Origin: Bacillus sp. ISL-45
Lineage (GTDB): Bacteria; Bacillota; Bacilli; Bacillales; Cytobacillaceae
NCBI RefSeq assembly: GCF_018613195.1
Contig: NZ_JAGGQQ010000025.1
Location: 1-39,669 of the forward strand
DNA: 39,669 nucleotides
Direction: 5' to 3'
Part shown: one piece after another, positions 1-7,941 of the stretch
How the letters are laid out: the number at the start of each line of letters is the position of its first letter
Position numbering within the stretch: the first letter of the stretch is position 1
Made by a program: the position numbers and the translations under genes
Notes under the pieces: model-generated
Database searches by the model: none
What the model saw: only the letters and a program-made list of their open reading frames with translations
Told to the model about the DNA's origin: nothing

Positions 1-23
1 CACAATTATATGGACTTAATCTC

Positions 24-235
24 GAAAGATACCCTTATGCAAGCCATTCCCCCTTCATAAGGGTACCATTCATGGTGAAAGATACCCTTATGCAAGCCAT
101 TCCCCCTCCATAAGGGTACCATTCATGGTGAAAGATACCCTTATGCAAGCCATTCCCCCTCCATAAGGGCACCATTCAAGGTGAAAGATACTCTTTAACA
201 AGCCATTCTACTGGTTGAGCCTTATAAAGGTTAAA
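24..235. repeat. 53-bp tandem array with internal hairpin (4 copies)
   Basis: Units begin at 24, 77, 130 and 183, exactly 53 bp apart. The first two carry a perfect 10-bp inverted repeat, TACCCTTATG and CATAAGGGTA (30-39 with 56-65 in unit 1), around a 16-nt C-rich loop. The third has one arm mismatch (GGGCA for GGGTA) and the fourth is decayed. Since 53 is not a multiple of 3, the array is not a coding repeat. The array may extend beyond the left window edge, although bases 1-23 do not obviously match the unit. No gene is seen in 1-320. Confidence 0.9.
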
Positions 236-276
236 TCCTGCTGTATTGGCGGTTCAAGACACCGGACATATGGATG

Positions 277-311
277 AAAAAAAATCCCCTGACGTCTGGA
301 TGCATCAGGGG
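277..311 (-). terminator. Rho-independent terminator of glpD
   Basis: On the minus strand, arms CCCCTGA and TCAGGGG (305-311 and 286-292) are followed by eight T (277-284), starting 9 nt past the glpD stop codon. Confidence 0.88.
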
Positions 312-320
312 GACTTTGCT

Positions 321-1976
321 TTATTTTACGGGGATTACAGCTTCATTCAAAGCCCCTTCAAGCTCCAAAGTAAAGGCTTCAGTTTGCTGTTTACTCCAGC
401 TGAATTGGTCACGCATGAAGTTAATAACATTTTCCTTGAAGTTATACACAAGGTGGATATCGAATAAAATCGCTCCTGTACGTCTGTTGAAGAAGTCGAC
501 TGGTGTGGCTGCCGCTTCATAATGGATGCCGTAAATCAGTTTCGCGAACAATTCCAGTGGCAGGCCATATTGGTTTGCTTCCTTCTGGTGTTCAGATGCA
601 AGCTGGAACACAATCGGGGTATTCGATCCATACTGGCAGGCAAGACGGCGGGCTTCTTCTTTAGTGAAGCCGACTCTCATGCCTTTTTCAAGCTGTTTTT
701 CCACAAATGAGTCAAGGTTTGCGGAACCGCCGACATCTCCGCCGGAAATCGGCAGATTCTTCGTCTGGCAGCCAGGGAAGTTGAGTCCATCTTCTTTAGC
801 GAATTTCTCGGCAAGCAGATCGACAATCGTTTCCGCCATTTTACGGTAGCCAGTCAATTTTCCGCCGGCGATGGTGATCAGTTTTGAATTGGATTCCCAG
901 ATTTCATCTTTTCTTGAGATTTCAGAAGGTGCTTTGCCTTCCTCGTGGATCAGCGGCCTTATGCCTGCCCAGCTGGATTCCACATCTGTTTCTGTGACAT
1001 TGACGCCCGGGAACATATAATGAATCGCTTTAAGCAGATAGCTTCTGTCTTCTTTCGTCATGCCCGGGTTGATTGGATCTTCATTGTAAAAAGTATCGGT
1101 CGTGCCGACATAGGTTTTGCCATCTCGCGGAATCGCGAATACCATCCGTCCGTCAGGCGTGTCAAAATAGATGGCTTGTTTAAGCGGGAAGCGTGATTGA
1201 TCGATTACGATATGGACACCTTTTGAAAGCTTCAGGGTTTTTCCTTTTTTCGAATCATCCATTTCTCGGATGCCGTCCACCCATGGGCCTGTCGCATTGA
1301 TAAATTTTTTGGCCTGGACTTCAAATTTTTCTCCTGTTAAAAGATCCTCGACAAGGACACCTGAAACGATTCCATTGTTATAAATCAAATTTTCAACTTT
1401 GGAATAGTTCAAAGCCGTTGCGCCTTTTTCAACAGCCTTCTTCATGACCTCGATGGTAAGGCGGGCATCATCGGTGCGATATTCAACATAATAGCCGCCA
1501 CCCTTTAGTCCGTCTTTTTTTACGAGTGGTTCCTTTGCTAATGTTTCGGAGGCGCTGAACATCTTCCGTCGCTCCGATCTTTTGACGCCTGCTAAAAAGT
1601 CATACACCCTCAGGCCGATAGAGGTACTGAAGCTGCCGAATGTTCCGCCTTTATGGAAGGGTAGAAGCATCCATTCCGGTGTCGTGACGTGCGGGCCATT
1701 TTCATACACAATCGCACGTTCCTTGCCAACTTCAGCCACCATTTTCACTTCGAATTGTTTTAAATAACGGAGCCCGCCGTGCACGAGCTTTGTGGAACGG
1801 CTTGAAGTGCCTGCCGCAAAATCCTGCATTTCCAATAATGCGATGTTCATTCCTCTTGTTGCAGCATCCACTGCGATTCCGGCACCGGTAATGCCGCCGC
1901 CAATGACAAGCACATCAAATGCCTCATTTTTTAGTTTCGATACTATATTTTTACGATCGAGATTTGTGAATCTCAT
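321..1976 (-). CDS. glpD: Aerobic glycerol-3-phosphate dehydrogenase
   Basis: FAD-dependent enzyme that oxidises sn-glycerol 3-phosphate to dihydroxyacetone phosphate at the cytoplasmic membrane and passes electrons to the quinone pool. The 551-residue product is close to the usual Bacillus GlpD length (about 555). The N-terminal dinucleotide-binding motif [10 protein letters not shown] lies at residues 24-33, followed by a typical [13 protein letters not shown] segment of the DAO fold. The ATG is preceded by AGGAGG 8-10 nt upstream (1983-1988 as the reverse complement). An attenuator-type leader hairpin lies between its promoter and start codon, and glpP is the next gene upstream, so control by GlpP antitermination is likely. 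The glpF and glpK genes that often sit between glpP and glpD in B. subtilis are not here. Confidence 0.97.
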   Translation of the reverse strand: MRFTNLDRKNIVSKLKNEAFDVLVIGGGITGAGIAVDAATRGMNIALLEMQDFAAGTSSRSTKLVHGGLRYLKQFEVKMVAEVGKERAIVYENGPHVTTPEWMLLPFHKGGTFGSFSTSIGLRVYDFLAGVKRSERRKMFSASETLAKEPLVKKDGLKGGGYYVEYRTDDARLTIEVMKKAVEKGATALNYSKVENLIYNNGIVSGVLVEDLLTGEKFEVQAKKFINATGPWVDGIREMDDSKKGKTLKLSKGVHIVIDQSRFPLKQAIYFDTPDGRMVFAIPRDGKTYVGTTDTFYNEDPINPGMTKEDRSYLLKAIHYMFPGVNVTETDVESSWAGIRPLIHEEGKAPSEISRKDEIWESNSKLITIAGGKLTGYRKMAETIVDLLAEKFAKEDGLNFPGCQTKNLPISGGDVGGSANLDSFVEKQLEKGMRVGFTKEEARRLACQYGSNTPIVFQLASEHQKEANQYGLPLELFAKLIYGIHYEAAATPVDFFNRRTGAILFDIHLVYNFKENVINFMRDQFSWSKQQTEAFTLELEGALNEAVIPVK

Positions 1977-1998
1977 ACGATACGCCTCCTAGATAATG

Positions 1999-2059
1999 AA
2001 AAAAAGAGAGACCACAAACAACATTATCGCCAAAAGCCGAAATGTTATTGTGGTCTCTC
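1999..2059 (-). promoter_or_regulatory. glpD leader terminator/antiterminator (GlpP target)
   Basis: Reading the minus strand, a long stem (2041-2059 pairing with 2006-2025, starting GAGAGACCACAA) is followed by seven T (1999-2005), and it lies between the putative glpD promoter and the glpD ribosome binding site. This is the layout of the B. subtilis glpD leader, where GlpP with glycerol 3-phosphate prevents termination. The hairpin and T run are seen directly; GlpP dependence is taken from the family and from glpP lying next door. Confidence 0.85.
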
Positions 2060-2092
2060 CAGTTCTCCTACCCGATTTATTAACTTGTAATC

Positions 2093-2098
2093 ATTATA
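2093..2098 (-). promoter_or_regulatory. Putative -10 box of glpD promoter
   Basis: A perfect TATAAT on the minus strand, about 34 nt before the leader hairpin. A matching -35 would fall at the glpP stop codon and is weak there. No clear catabolite-response element was recognised. Confidence 0.5.
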
Positions 2099-2117
2099 TC
2101 ACAGAAACCCCGAATTT

Positions 2118-2681
2118 TCATGTGTCGGATTCTTGAAAATGGGAAATTTCCCATAATTCCCTTTTCGATGTGGTGATTGCCGCCGCGCCAGCATCCAGTG
2201 CGTTTTTTACTTCCTCAGGAGTTCTGATCAGGCCGCCTGCAAAAATCGGGATGTTCACTCGTTCCTTAACTTCTTTGATCATCCATGGCATCGCTCCCGG
2301 TAAAACCTCTATATAATCAGGTCGCGTTTTTTCAATAAGTTTGTAGCTTTTCTCGAGTGCATGGGAATCAATCAGGAATATCCTTTGCACTGCGAGAACT
2401 CCTTTTTGCTTCGCCTTTAAAATGACACTCGACTTTGTGGAGATCAGGCCATACGGTTTGTATTCCTGGCATAGATATTCAGTTGAATAATCGTCACTTT
2501 TTAATCCCTGAATCATATCCACATGATAGATCATTTTTTTGCCATAGCGTTTGGCCATCGCATTGATATTTTTCAATTGAGCGATATGTACTTCCAGAAT
2601 GACGCCTATTTCAAAAGGGCTTTCGAGAAACAGCTCAAACTCTTTCATGTTCGAAGAGGCGGGCAAGATTTTTTGATCCAA
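2118..2681 (-). CDS. glpP: Glycerol-3-phosphate responsive antiterminator GlpP
   Basis: Cytosolic RNA-binding antiterminator of the TIM-barrel-like GlpP family (187 residues). Once bound to glycerol 3-phosphate it stabilises glp mRNA leaders. Family segments visible include VLPGAMPWMIKEV and IFAGGLIRTPEEV, the latter resembling a phosphate-binding loop. The start is TTG: the frame closes with TAA a few codons upstream, and AAGGATGGG sits 6 nt before the TTG. An ATG at 2692 is out of frame. The gene ends about 20 nt before the glpD -10 box, so regulator and target are adjacent and co-oriented. Confidence 0.93.
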   Translation of the reverse strand: MDQKILPASSNMKEFELFLESPFEIGVILEVHIAQLKNINAMAKRYGKKMIYHVDMIQGLKSDDYSTEYLCQEYKPYGLISTKSSVILKAKQKGVLAVQRIFLIDSHALEKSYKLIEKTRPDYIEVLPGAMPWMIKEVKERVNIPIFAGGLIRTPEEVKNALDAGAAAITTSKRELWEISHFQESDT

Positions 2682-2774
2682 AAGAATCCCATCCTTAATT
2701 TAGATTATCCATTATCTTAACATGAGAGGCTTGTTTTTTTCTACGGTGCAGAGGACACGAGCATACTCAAAAAA

Positions 2775-2803
2775 TTGTCGAAGAGCATCAAGGTTAGTAC
2801 GAT
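2775..2803 (+). promoter_or_regulatory. Putative sigma-A promoter of the PAS-MCP pseudogene
   Basis: TTGTCG (2775-2780), a 17-bp spacer, then TACGAT (2798-2803), 39 nt before the ATG. No sigma-D-like motif, as often found at chemotaxis genes, was seen. Confidence 0.4.
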
Positions 2804-2841
2804 AGTAACAAAGATATATCAAATGACGATGAGGAGACAAC

Positions 2842-3746
2842 ATGCAGATTAGAATGGAAAAGAAGAGCACACAGGTTTTTGAGCAAGACGCCGTCCTGGC
2901 AGCCATTGAAAGGTCTTTGGCCATGATCGAGTTTGATCCAGATGGAAAAGTGCTCTGGGCGAATGAGAATTTTGCGGAGACAATGGACTATCGGGTTGAA
3001 GAAATGCCAGGACTTTTACATAAACAGTTTTGTACAGCAGAGCCTATATAGAATTATGGAGAAACCTGCGCAACGGAAAAAGCTTTCAGGAAAAAATACA
3101 GCGAGTCAATAAGAGGGGCAAACTCCTCTGGCTTGAGGCTACCTATACACCGGTTTACGATTCTTTAGGCCGAGTTGCTGGTGTGGTCAAGGTGGCTACT
3201 GACATAACTGAGCGCGAATTGACTGCGACAAGACTTGCAAAGTAGCTTCAGCAAATGTCCGAAGATCTGAGCGCACGGGCGCAAATGGGTTTAACAAGAA
3301 GTGAAGAAGCAGCCACGGCGGCCAGCAAGCTAGTTGAGGAGTCAAAAGAAAATTCCGGAATTCTGGAATCGCTGCAATCACAGGCGAAATCAATCGGCAG
3401 CATCGTGCAGACCATTCGCGAAATTGCTGCACAAACCAACCTGCTTGCCCTGAACGCAGCCATCGAAGCCGCAAGGGCCGGGGAACATGGAAGAGGCTTT
3501 AATGTCGTTGCCGAAGAAGTCAGGAAGCTCGCCACACGTGTCCAGGATTCGATCCAGGAAGTCAATGAACACATAAAAGGAATAGCAGGCGAAATCACCA
3601 AAATCAACGAAGCCACCCAGCGTTCGCAAAATGGCATCAACCACAACCAGATACTCAATGAACAAGCGGTAGCTGCCTTCAAAGAAATCGGCAGTGCTGC
3701 CCGCGAATTGGATCAGCAGGCAAAGACCTTAAAGGACATATTGTAA
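2842..3746 (+). pseudogene. Broken PAS-domain methyl-accepting signalling protein (YfmS-like)
   Basis: The intact protein would be a soluble PAS plus MCP signalling receptor of about 300 residues. The first frame (2842-3051, ATG preceded by GAGGAG) encodes the start of a PAS domain and ends HKQFCTAEPI-stop. The PAS domain resumes in a different frame near 3033 with SRAYIELWRNLRNGKSF, so a small deletion or frameshift lies at about 3030-3045. That frame hits an amber codon (3243-3245) just after TATRLAK, then continues in the same frame with [10 protein letters not shown] and the MCP hairpin, including the conserved tip ([20 protein letters not shown], about 3418-3480). The TAG could be one G-to-T change from GAG. 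There are therefore two independent lesions. No membrane segment is seen. The gene is followed by a weak hairpin and T run. Confidence 0.88.
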
Positions 3747-3754
3747 GGAAAACG

Positions 3755-3784
3755 GACACCGTCGATCATGGGGGTGTTTTTTTT
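3755..3784 (+). terminator. Probable terminator after the PAS-MCP pseudogene
   Basis: Short stem ACACC (3756-3760) with GGTGT (3773-3777), followed by a run of seven T. Modest stem, good U tract. Confidence 0.5.
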
Positions 3785-3785
3785 G

Positions 3786-4115
3786 TAAGTAGGAAGATTT
3801 ATAAAGAGCGGGCGAGCACTCCGGAATAAAGAGGCCGTCTATGTGACCAAATGAGGCGATCTGTTGAAGAAAAAGCCAGATAGGAAAGTTCTATAAGCCA
3901 AATGGGGTGAAAAAACCGATAAAAAAAGGTTATATAGGTGGAATCAATAAGCAGCTGCATTGTCCGAAAGAGAGCCGCAAGAAGAAGAACGGTAAAAGCA
4001 GAAGTTCTTTTCTTACCCGGACAAACGAATAAAACACATACGACGCAAAATCTAGCTGGTCTCAGCAACTTTTCACCTGAAATTCCCGTCTCAATAGTAC
4101 AGGGGATAGCATTAT
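3786..4115. other. Gene-free stretch upstream of the RNase J gene
   Basis: Short open frames exist on both strands, but none has a ribosome binding site or recognisable protein signature, and the largest plus frame (3938-4228) runs through the promoter and into the leader of the next gene. In particular no rpoY-like (YkzG) frame was found, although that gene usually sits directly upstream of rnjA in Bacillus. Confidence 0.6.
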
Positions 4116-4144
4116 TTGTTGTAACGCTTAATTTATGGTATATT
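4116..4144 (+). promoter_or_regulatory. Sigma-A promoter of the RNase J gene
   Basis: TTGTTG (4116-4121), a 17-bp spacer, then TATATT (4139-4144), leaving a leader of roughly 110 nt. CAGGAG precedes the ATG by 8-9 nt. Confidence 0.65.
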
Positions 4145-4260
4145 TTAAGAACTTCAAACCCCTATTTTCTCCATCTAATTTCTTCACTATTCTTTATTAA
4201 GAGATATGATTCCCATGGGAATTTATAAATACATTTGCACAAAGAAACAGGAGTTGAACT

Positions 4261-5925
4261 ATGGAAACGAAATTAAAAAAGGATCTTAAGATTTTCGCTT
4301 TGGGCGGTCTTGGTGAGATCGGAAAAAATACGTATGTAATCGAATACAAAAATGAAATGGTGCTGGTGGATTGCGGAATCAAGTTTCCGGATAATGAGTT
4401 GTTCGGGATTGACTATGTACTCGCGGATTACACCTATTTAAAGCAAAACCAGGACAAGCTGGTCGGGATTTTCGTTACTCATGGCCATGAAGACCATATT
4501 GGCGGCCTGCCGTTTTTGCTGCAGGATGTGAAGGCGCCGATTTATGGAGGCGATTTTGCCGTTGAGCTGATCAAGTCCAAGCTGCAGGAGCACAAAATCA
4601 AGGGTGTGAAATTCCACCAAATCAACAATGATACAGTGGTGGAATTCCAGAATATTAAGGTACGCTTTTTCAGGACGACGCACAGTATCGCCGATTCATT
4701 CGGTGTGGTGGTGACGACGCCGGAAGGGAATATTGTCCACACGGGTGACTTCAAATTTGACTTGACGCCGGTGGGCGCGGGCACTGATTTTCAGAAAATC
4801 GCTGAAATCAGCAGCGAGGGCGTGCTATGTCTGTTATCAGACAGCACGAACAGTGAGCAGCCAGGTTTTTCCGTATCTGAAAGACGTGTCGGGGAAGCAA
4901 TCGAAGATATTTTCCAGACAGTGGACGGCCGCGTTATTTTCGCGACGTTTGCATCAAATATTGACCGTGTACAACAGGTGGTGAAGTCTTCCCTCAAGTA
5001 CAGCCGTAAGATAGCTATTGTGGGCCGAAGCATGGAGAAGACCTTCGAGATCGGTCGCAGGCTTGGTTATATCGCTGCGCCGGATGAGGCTTTCGTCAGC
5101 ATCAATGATATCGGACAGGTTCCAAGCAATCAGCTGACGATCATTTGTACGGGAAGCCAGGGTGAACCGATGGCAGCACTTGCGCGGATCGCTAATGGTA
5201 CGCACAGACAAATCTCCGTTATTCCTGGAGACACGATTGTCTTTTCGTCATCACCGATTCCTGGTAACACAATCAGCGTGAATCGGGTTATTGATAAGCT
5301 GCACCGAATTGGCGCGGATGTCATCCATCATAAAATCAGTGAGGTCCATACGTCAGGGCATGGCAAGCAGGAAGAGCAAAAGCTGATGATCAAACTGCTC
5401 AATCCGAAATTCTTCATTCCGATTCACGGTGAATACCGCATGCTTGACCAGCATGTTAAATTAGCCGAACAATGCGGAATCCCGCGTGAAAACTCCTTTA
5501 TATTAGATAATGGGGATGTCCTGGAACTGTCTGCAGATGGCGGCCAGCTTGGCGGAAAAGTGCCGGCACAGCCAGTATATGTCGATGGCAGCGGAATCGG
5601 CGATATTGGACATATCGTGTTAAAAGACAGAAGAGTTCTGTCCCAGGATGGACTTGTGATCGTCACAATGATGATCGATCGCGAGAAAAAGCAGCTTGTC
5701 AACAAGCCGACAGTCGTGACAAGAGGATTCGTTTACGTCAGGGAGTCAGGCGATCTGATGAAAAACGTTGAAGAACTGATCAAGGATAAAATTGTGACAG
5801 AACTGGCAGGCGGCACGAAGGACTGGTCAAGCATCAAGAAGGCAGTCATCGACGTCGTCAATCCATTCCTGTATAGCCAGACAGGCAGAAGGCCAATGAT
5901 TTTGCCGATTATTATGGAAGTCTAA
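4261..5925 (+). CDS. Ribonuclease J (RNase J1-like)
   Basis: Metallo-beta-lactamase/beta-CASP ribonuclease with 5'-to-3' exonuclease and endonuclease activity in mRNA turnover and rRNA maturation. The 554 residues match RNase J1 length. The zinc motif is HGHEDH with H74, H76, D78 and H79, the same numbering as B. subtilis J1. Further motifs are HTGDFKFD, LSDSTNSE, SGHGKQEEQK, PIHGEYRM and the J1-type C-terminal end RRPMILPIIMEV. It looks full length and active. Unlike standard rnjA loci, no rpoY gene lies upstream and the neighbours are a pseudogene and an anion transporter, so it may be an extra J1 paralogue rather than the housekeeping copy. The N-terminus (METKLKKDLKIFALGG) also differs from J1. 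For that reason no symbol is given. Confidence 0.93.
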   Translation: METKLKKDLKIFALGGLGEIGKNTYVIEYKNEMVLVDCGIKFPDNELFGIDYVLADYTYLKQNQDKLVGIFVTHGHEDHIGGLPFLLQDVKAPIYGGDFAVELIKSKLQEHKIKGVKFHQINNDTVVEFQNIKVRFFRTTHSIADSFGVVVTTPEGNIVHTGDFKFDLTPVGAGTDFQKIAEISSEGVLCLLSDSTNSEQPGFSVSERRVGEAIEDIFQTVDGRVIFATFASNIDRVQQVVKSSLKYSRKIAIVGRSMEKTFEIGRRLGYIAAPDEAFVSINDIGQVPSNQLTIICTGSQGEPMAALARIANGTHRQISVIPGDTIVFSSSPIPGNTISVNRVIDKLHRIGADVIHHKISEVHTSGHGKQEEQKLMIKLLNPKFFIPIHGEYRMLDQHVKLAEQCGIPRENSFILDNGDVLELSADGGQLGGKVPAQPVYVDGSGIGDIGHIVLKDRRVLSQDGLVIVTMMIDREKKQLVNKPTVVTRGFVYVRESGDLMKNVEELIKDKIVTELAGGTKDWSSIKKAVIDVVNPFLYSQTGRRPMILPIIMEV

Positions 5926-5931
5926 TGAGAG

Positions 5932-5960
5932 AACGCTCCTTTATGGGGCGTTTTTTTTTT
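5932..5960 (+). terminator. Terminator of the RNase J gene
   Basis: AACGCTCC (5932-5939) pairs with GGGGCGTT (5945-5952) and is followed by T10, starting 7 nt after the stop. Confidence 0.92.
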
Positions 5961-6001
5961 GACTATATTACACACAATAAACCCAGAAAGGAGGAGCGGC
6001 A

Positions 6002-7450
6002 TTGGAAAATCAAAGTTATTTGCATTCTTGGTTTGGAAATATTAAAGGAGATATTCTTTCTGGGCTTGTTGTTGCCATTGCCCTGATTCCGGAGGCGATC
6101 GCCTTTTCAATCATCGCAGGTGTCGATCCGATGGTTGGATTATATGCTTCTTTTACCATATCCGTTGTGATTGCTTTCGTTGGAGGAAGGCCAGGAATGA
6201 TTTCGGCTGCCACGGGAGCAATGGCTTTATTGTTTATCGATCTGGTTGCGGAGCATGGAATTGAGTACCTATTGGCTGCAACAATTCTAACAGGAATTAT
6301 TCAAATTTTGTTCGGTGTTTTCAAGCTATCCCGATATATGAGATTCATTCCCCGCTCTGTCATGGTGGGCTTTGTCAATGCACTGGCCATCCTGATTTTC
6401 ATGTCGCAGCTCGACAATTTTGAAAATGCGACCTGGCATGTATATGCATTAGCAGGTTTAACACTGCTGATTATCTATTTGCTTCCTTACTTAACGAAAG
6501 CTGTGCCATCGACCCTAGTCGCGATTGTCGTTGTGACCTCCATAGTAATCATTATGGGCGTGGACGTCAGGACGGTAGGGGACATGGGCACATTGACGAG
6601 GACCCTGCCTGTTTTTTTGCTTCCAGATATCCCTTTGACACTTGAAACGGTTCTGATTTTACTTCCCTACTCATTAGCGCTTGCAGTAGTTGGGTTGTTA
6701 GAGTCGCTGCTGACTGCCACGATTGTCGATGACATGACGGACTCAGAAAGTGATAAGAACACGGAAAGCAAGGGGCAGGGGATTGCCAATATCGTAACCG
6801 GCTTTTTTGGCGGAATGGCTGGATGCGCAATGATTGGTCAATCGGTCATAAATGTTAAATCTGGCGGCAGGAAAAGGTTATCTGCCCTCGTAGCAGGAGT
6901 TTTCTTAATGCTGTTGATCGTGCTGTTAGGTGATATTGTCGTCCGAATTCCGATGGCCACGCTAGCCGGGGTTATGATTATGGTTTCAATCAGCACCTTT
7001 GACTGGTCTTCGATCAGGACACTTCATCTATTGCCAAGAACAGATGCGATTGTGATGGTTGTTACGGTATTGACGGTAATTTTCACTCACAATCTTGCCA
7101 TTGGAGTGTTCACGGGAATACTGTTGAGCGCAATTTTCTTCGTTTCGAAGATTTCACAAGTAGAGGTCAAGAGCACAATAGTGAATGATCGACGGACATA
7201 CAAACTAGAAGGACAGCTGTTTTTCGCATCTGTTACAGAGCTCCAAAAGCAATTCGATTACAAGGAGGACATCGAATTCATTGAACTGGATTTACGGAAG
7301 ACTCACCTTTGGGATGATTCAGCAGTTGCTGCAGTCGAGAAAATCGTCAATAAATTCGAAGAGACTGGCAAGAAGGTTGTTGTCACGGGCATGAATCAGG
7401 AAAGCTCAGATTTAGCTGAAAAGCTTGCAAATAAATTAGGTTCGCATTAA
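6002..7450 (+). CDS. SulP-family anion transporter with STAS domain
   Basis: Integral membrane transporter of the SulP family (SLC26-like), likely moving sulfate or bicarbonate. The 482 residues comprise about ten or more hydrophobic segments (residues ~15-375) with the conserved N-terminal [21 protein letters not shown] segment, then a C-terminal cytosolic STAS domain (~395-480) containing [20 protein letters not shown]. The start is TTG, with AAAGGAGGA 5-7 nt upstream. A UspA gene follows after 15 nt, so the two are probably cotranscribed. A SulP-Usp pairing is suggestive of bicarbonate or stress-linked transport, but the substrate cannot be read from the sequence. Confidence 0.9.
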   Translation: MENQSYLHSWFGNIKGDILSGLVVAIALIPEAIAFSIIAGVDPMVGLYASFTISVVIAFVGGRPGMISAATGAMALLFIDLVAEHGIEYLLAATILTGIIQILFGVFKLSRYMRFIPRSVMVGFVNALAILIFMSQLDNFENATWHVYALAGLTLLIIYLLPYLTKAVPSTLVAIVVVTSIVIIMGVDVRTVGDMGTLTRTLPVFLLPDIPLTLETVLILLPYSLALAVVGLLESLLTATIVDDMTDSESDKNTESKGQGIANIVTGFFGGMAGCAMIGQSVINVKSGGRKRLSALVAGVFLMLLIVLLGDIVVRIPMATLAGVMIMVSISTFDWSSIRTLHLLPRTDAIVMVVTVLTVIFTHNLAIGVFTGILLSAIFFVSKISQVEVKSTIVNDRRTYKLEGQLFFASVTELQKQFDYKEDIEFIELDLRKTHLWDDSAVAAVEKIVNKFEETGKKVVVTGMNQESSDLAEKLANKLGSH

Positions 7451-7465
7451 TGAAGAGGTGATGAT

Positions 7466-7885
7466 ATGTATCAAAAAATACTCCTGGCAGCGGATGGCTC
7501 TGAACATTCTATACGTGCAGCGGACCATGCAATCATGATTACAAAATGCCAGGGAGATGCCAAAATGGAGATTGTGTATGCGGTCGATGGTGGCAGGTCC
7601 AAGTCTGATGTGCTTAGCAATTGGAACTCGGCAGACATCAATCATAAACGCAAGGAGCGTCTGAAGGATATTGAGCAGAAGGCAAGGGATTCTGGAATCA
7701 GATTCGAGTTCAAAATCCTTCATGGGGAACCAGGCCCAGCAGTTGTCGATTACACTAACAAGAATAACTTTGACCTCGTTGTCATCGGAAGCAGAGGCTT
7801 GAATGGGCTCCAGGAACTCATGCTCGGAAGCGTAAGCCATAAAGTGGCTAAAAGGGCCAATTGTCCAGTAATGATTGTGAAATAA
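7466..7885 (+). CDS. Universal stress protein, UspA family
   Basis: A 139-residue single Usp domain. It begins YQKILLAADGSEHS and carries the ATP-binding signature G-2x-G-9x-G-S near the C-terminus (within IGSRGLNGLQELMLGSVSHK), so it is of the ATP-binding type. GAGGTGATGAT precedes the ATG. It probably forms a two-gene operon with the upstream SulP transporter and may modulate it; that role is inference from position. Confidence 0.92.
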   Translation: MYQKILLAADGSEHSIRAADHAIMITKCQGDAKMEIVYAVDGGRSKSDVLSNWNSADINHKRKERLKDIEQKARDSGIRFEFKILHGEPGPAVVDYTNKNNFDLVVIGSRGLNGLQELMLGSVSHKVAKRANCPVMIVK

Positions 7886-7902
7886 ATAAGAAGGTAAAAC
7901 AA

Positions 7903-7935
7903 AAAGACACACCGAACATTGTTCGGTGTGTCTTT
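7903..7935. terminator. Bidirectional terminator between usp and ltaS
   Basis: Perfect 15-bp arms (7903-7917 and 7921-7935) around a 3-nt loop, between two convergent genes. Each arm carries AAA/TTT at its outer end. Confidence 0.92.
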
Positions 7936-7941
7936 GCATTA

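Noticed and set aside
24-235. CRISPR array at the window start
   Set aside because: Units are contiguous tandem copies with no variable spacers, and no cas genes are present.
3248-3682. 144-codon minus frame antisense to the MCP domain
   Set aside because: Shadow of the well-conserved MCP coding sequence.
3938-4228. 96-codon plus frame upstream of the RNase J gene
   Set aside because: It overlaps the RNase J promoter, lacks a ribosome binding site and has no protein-like conservation pattern.
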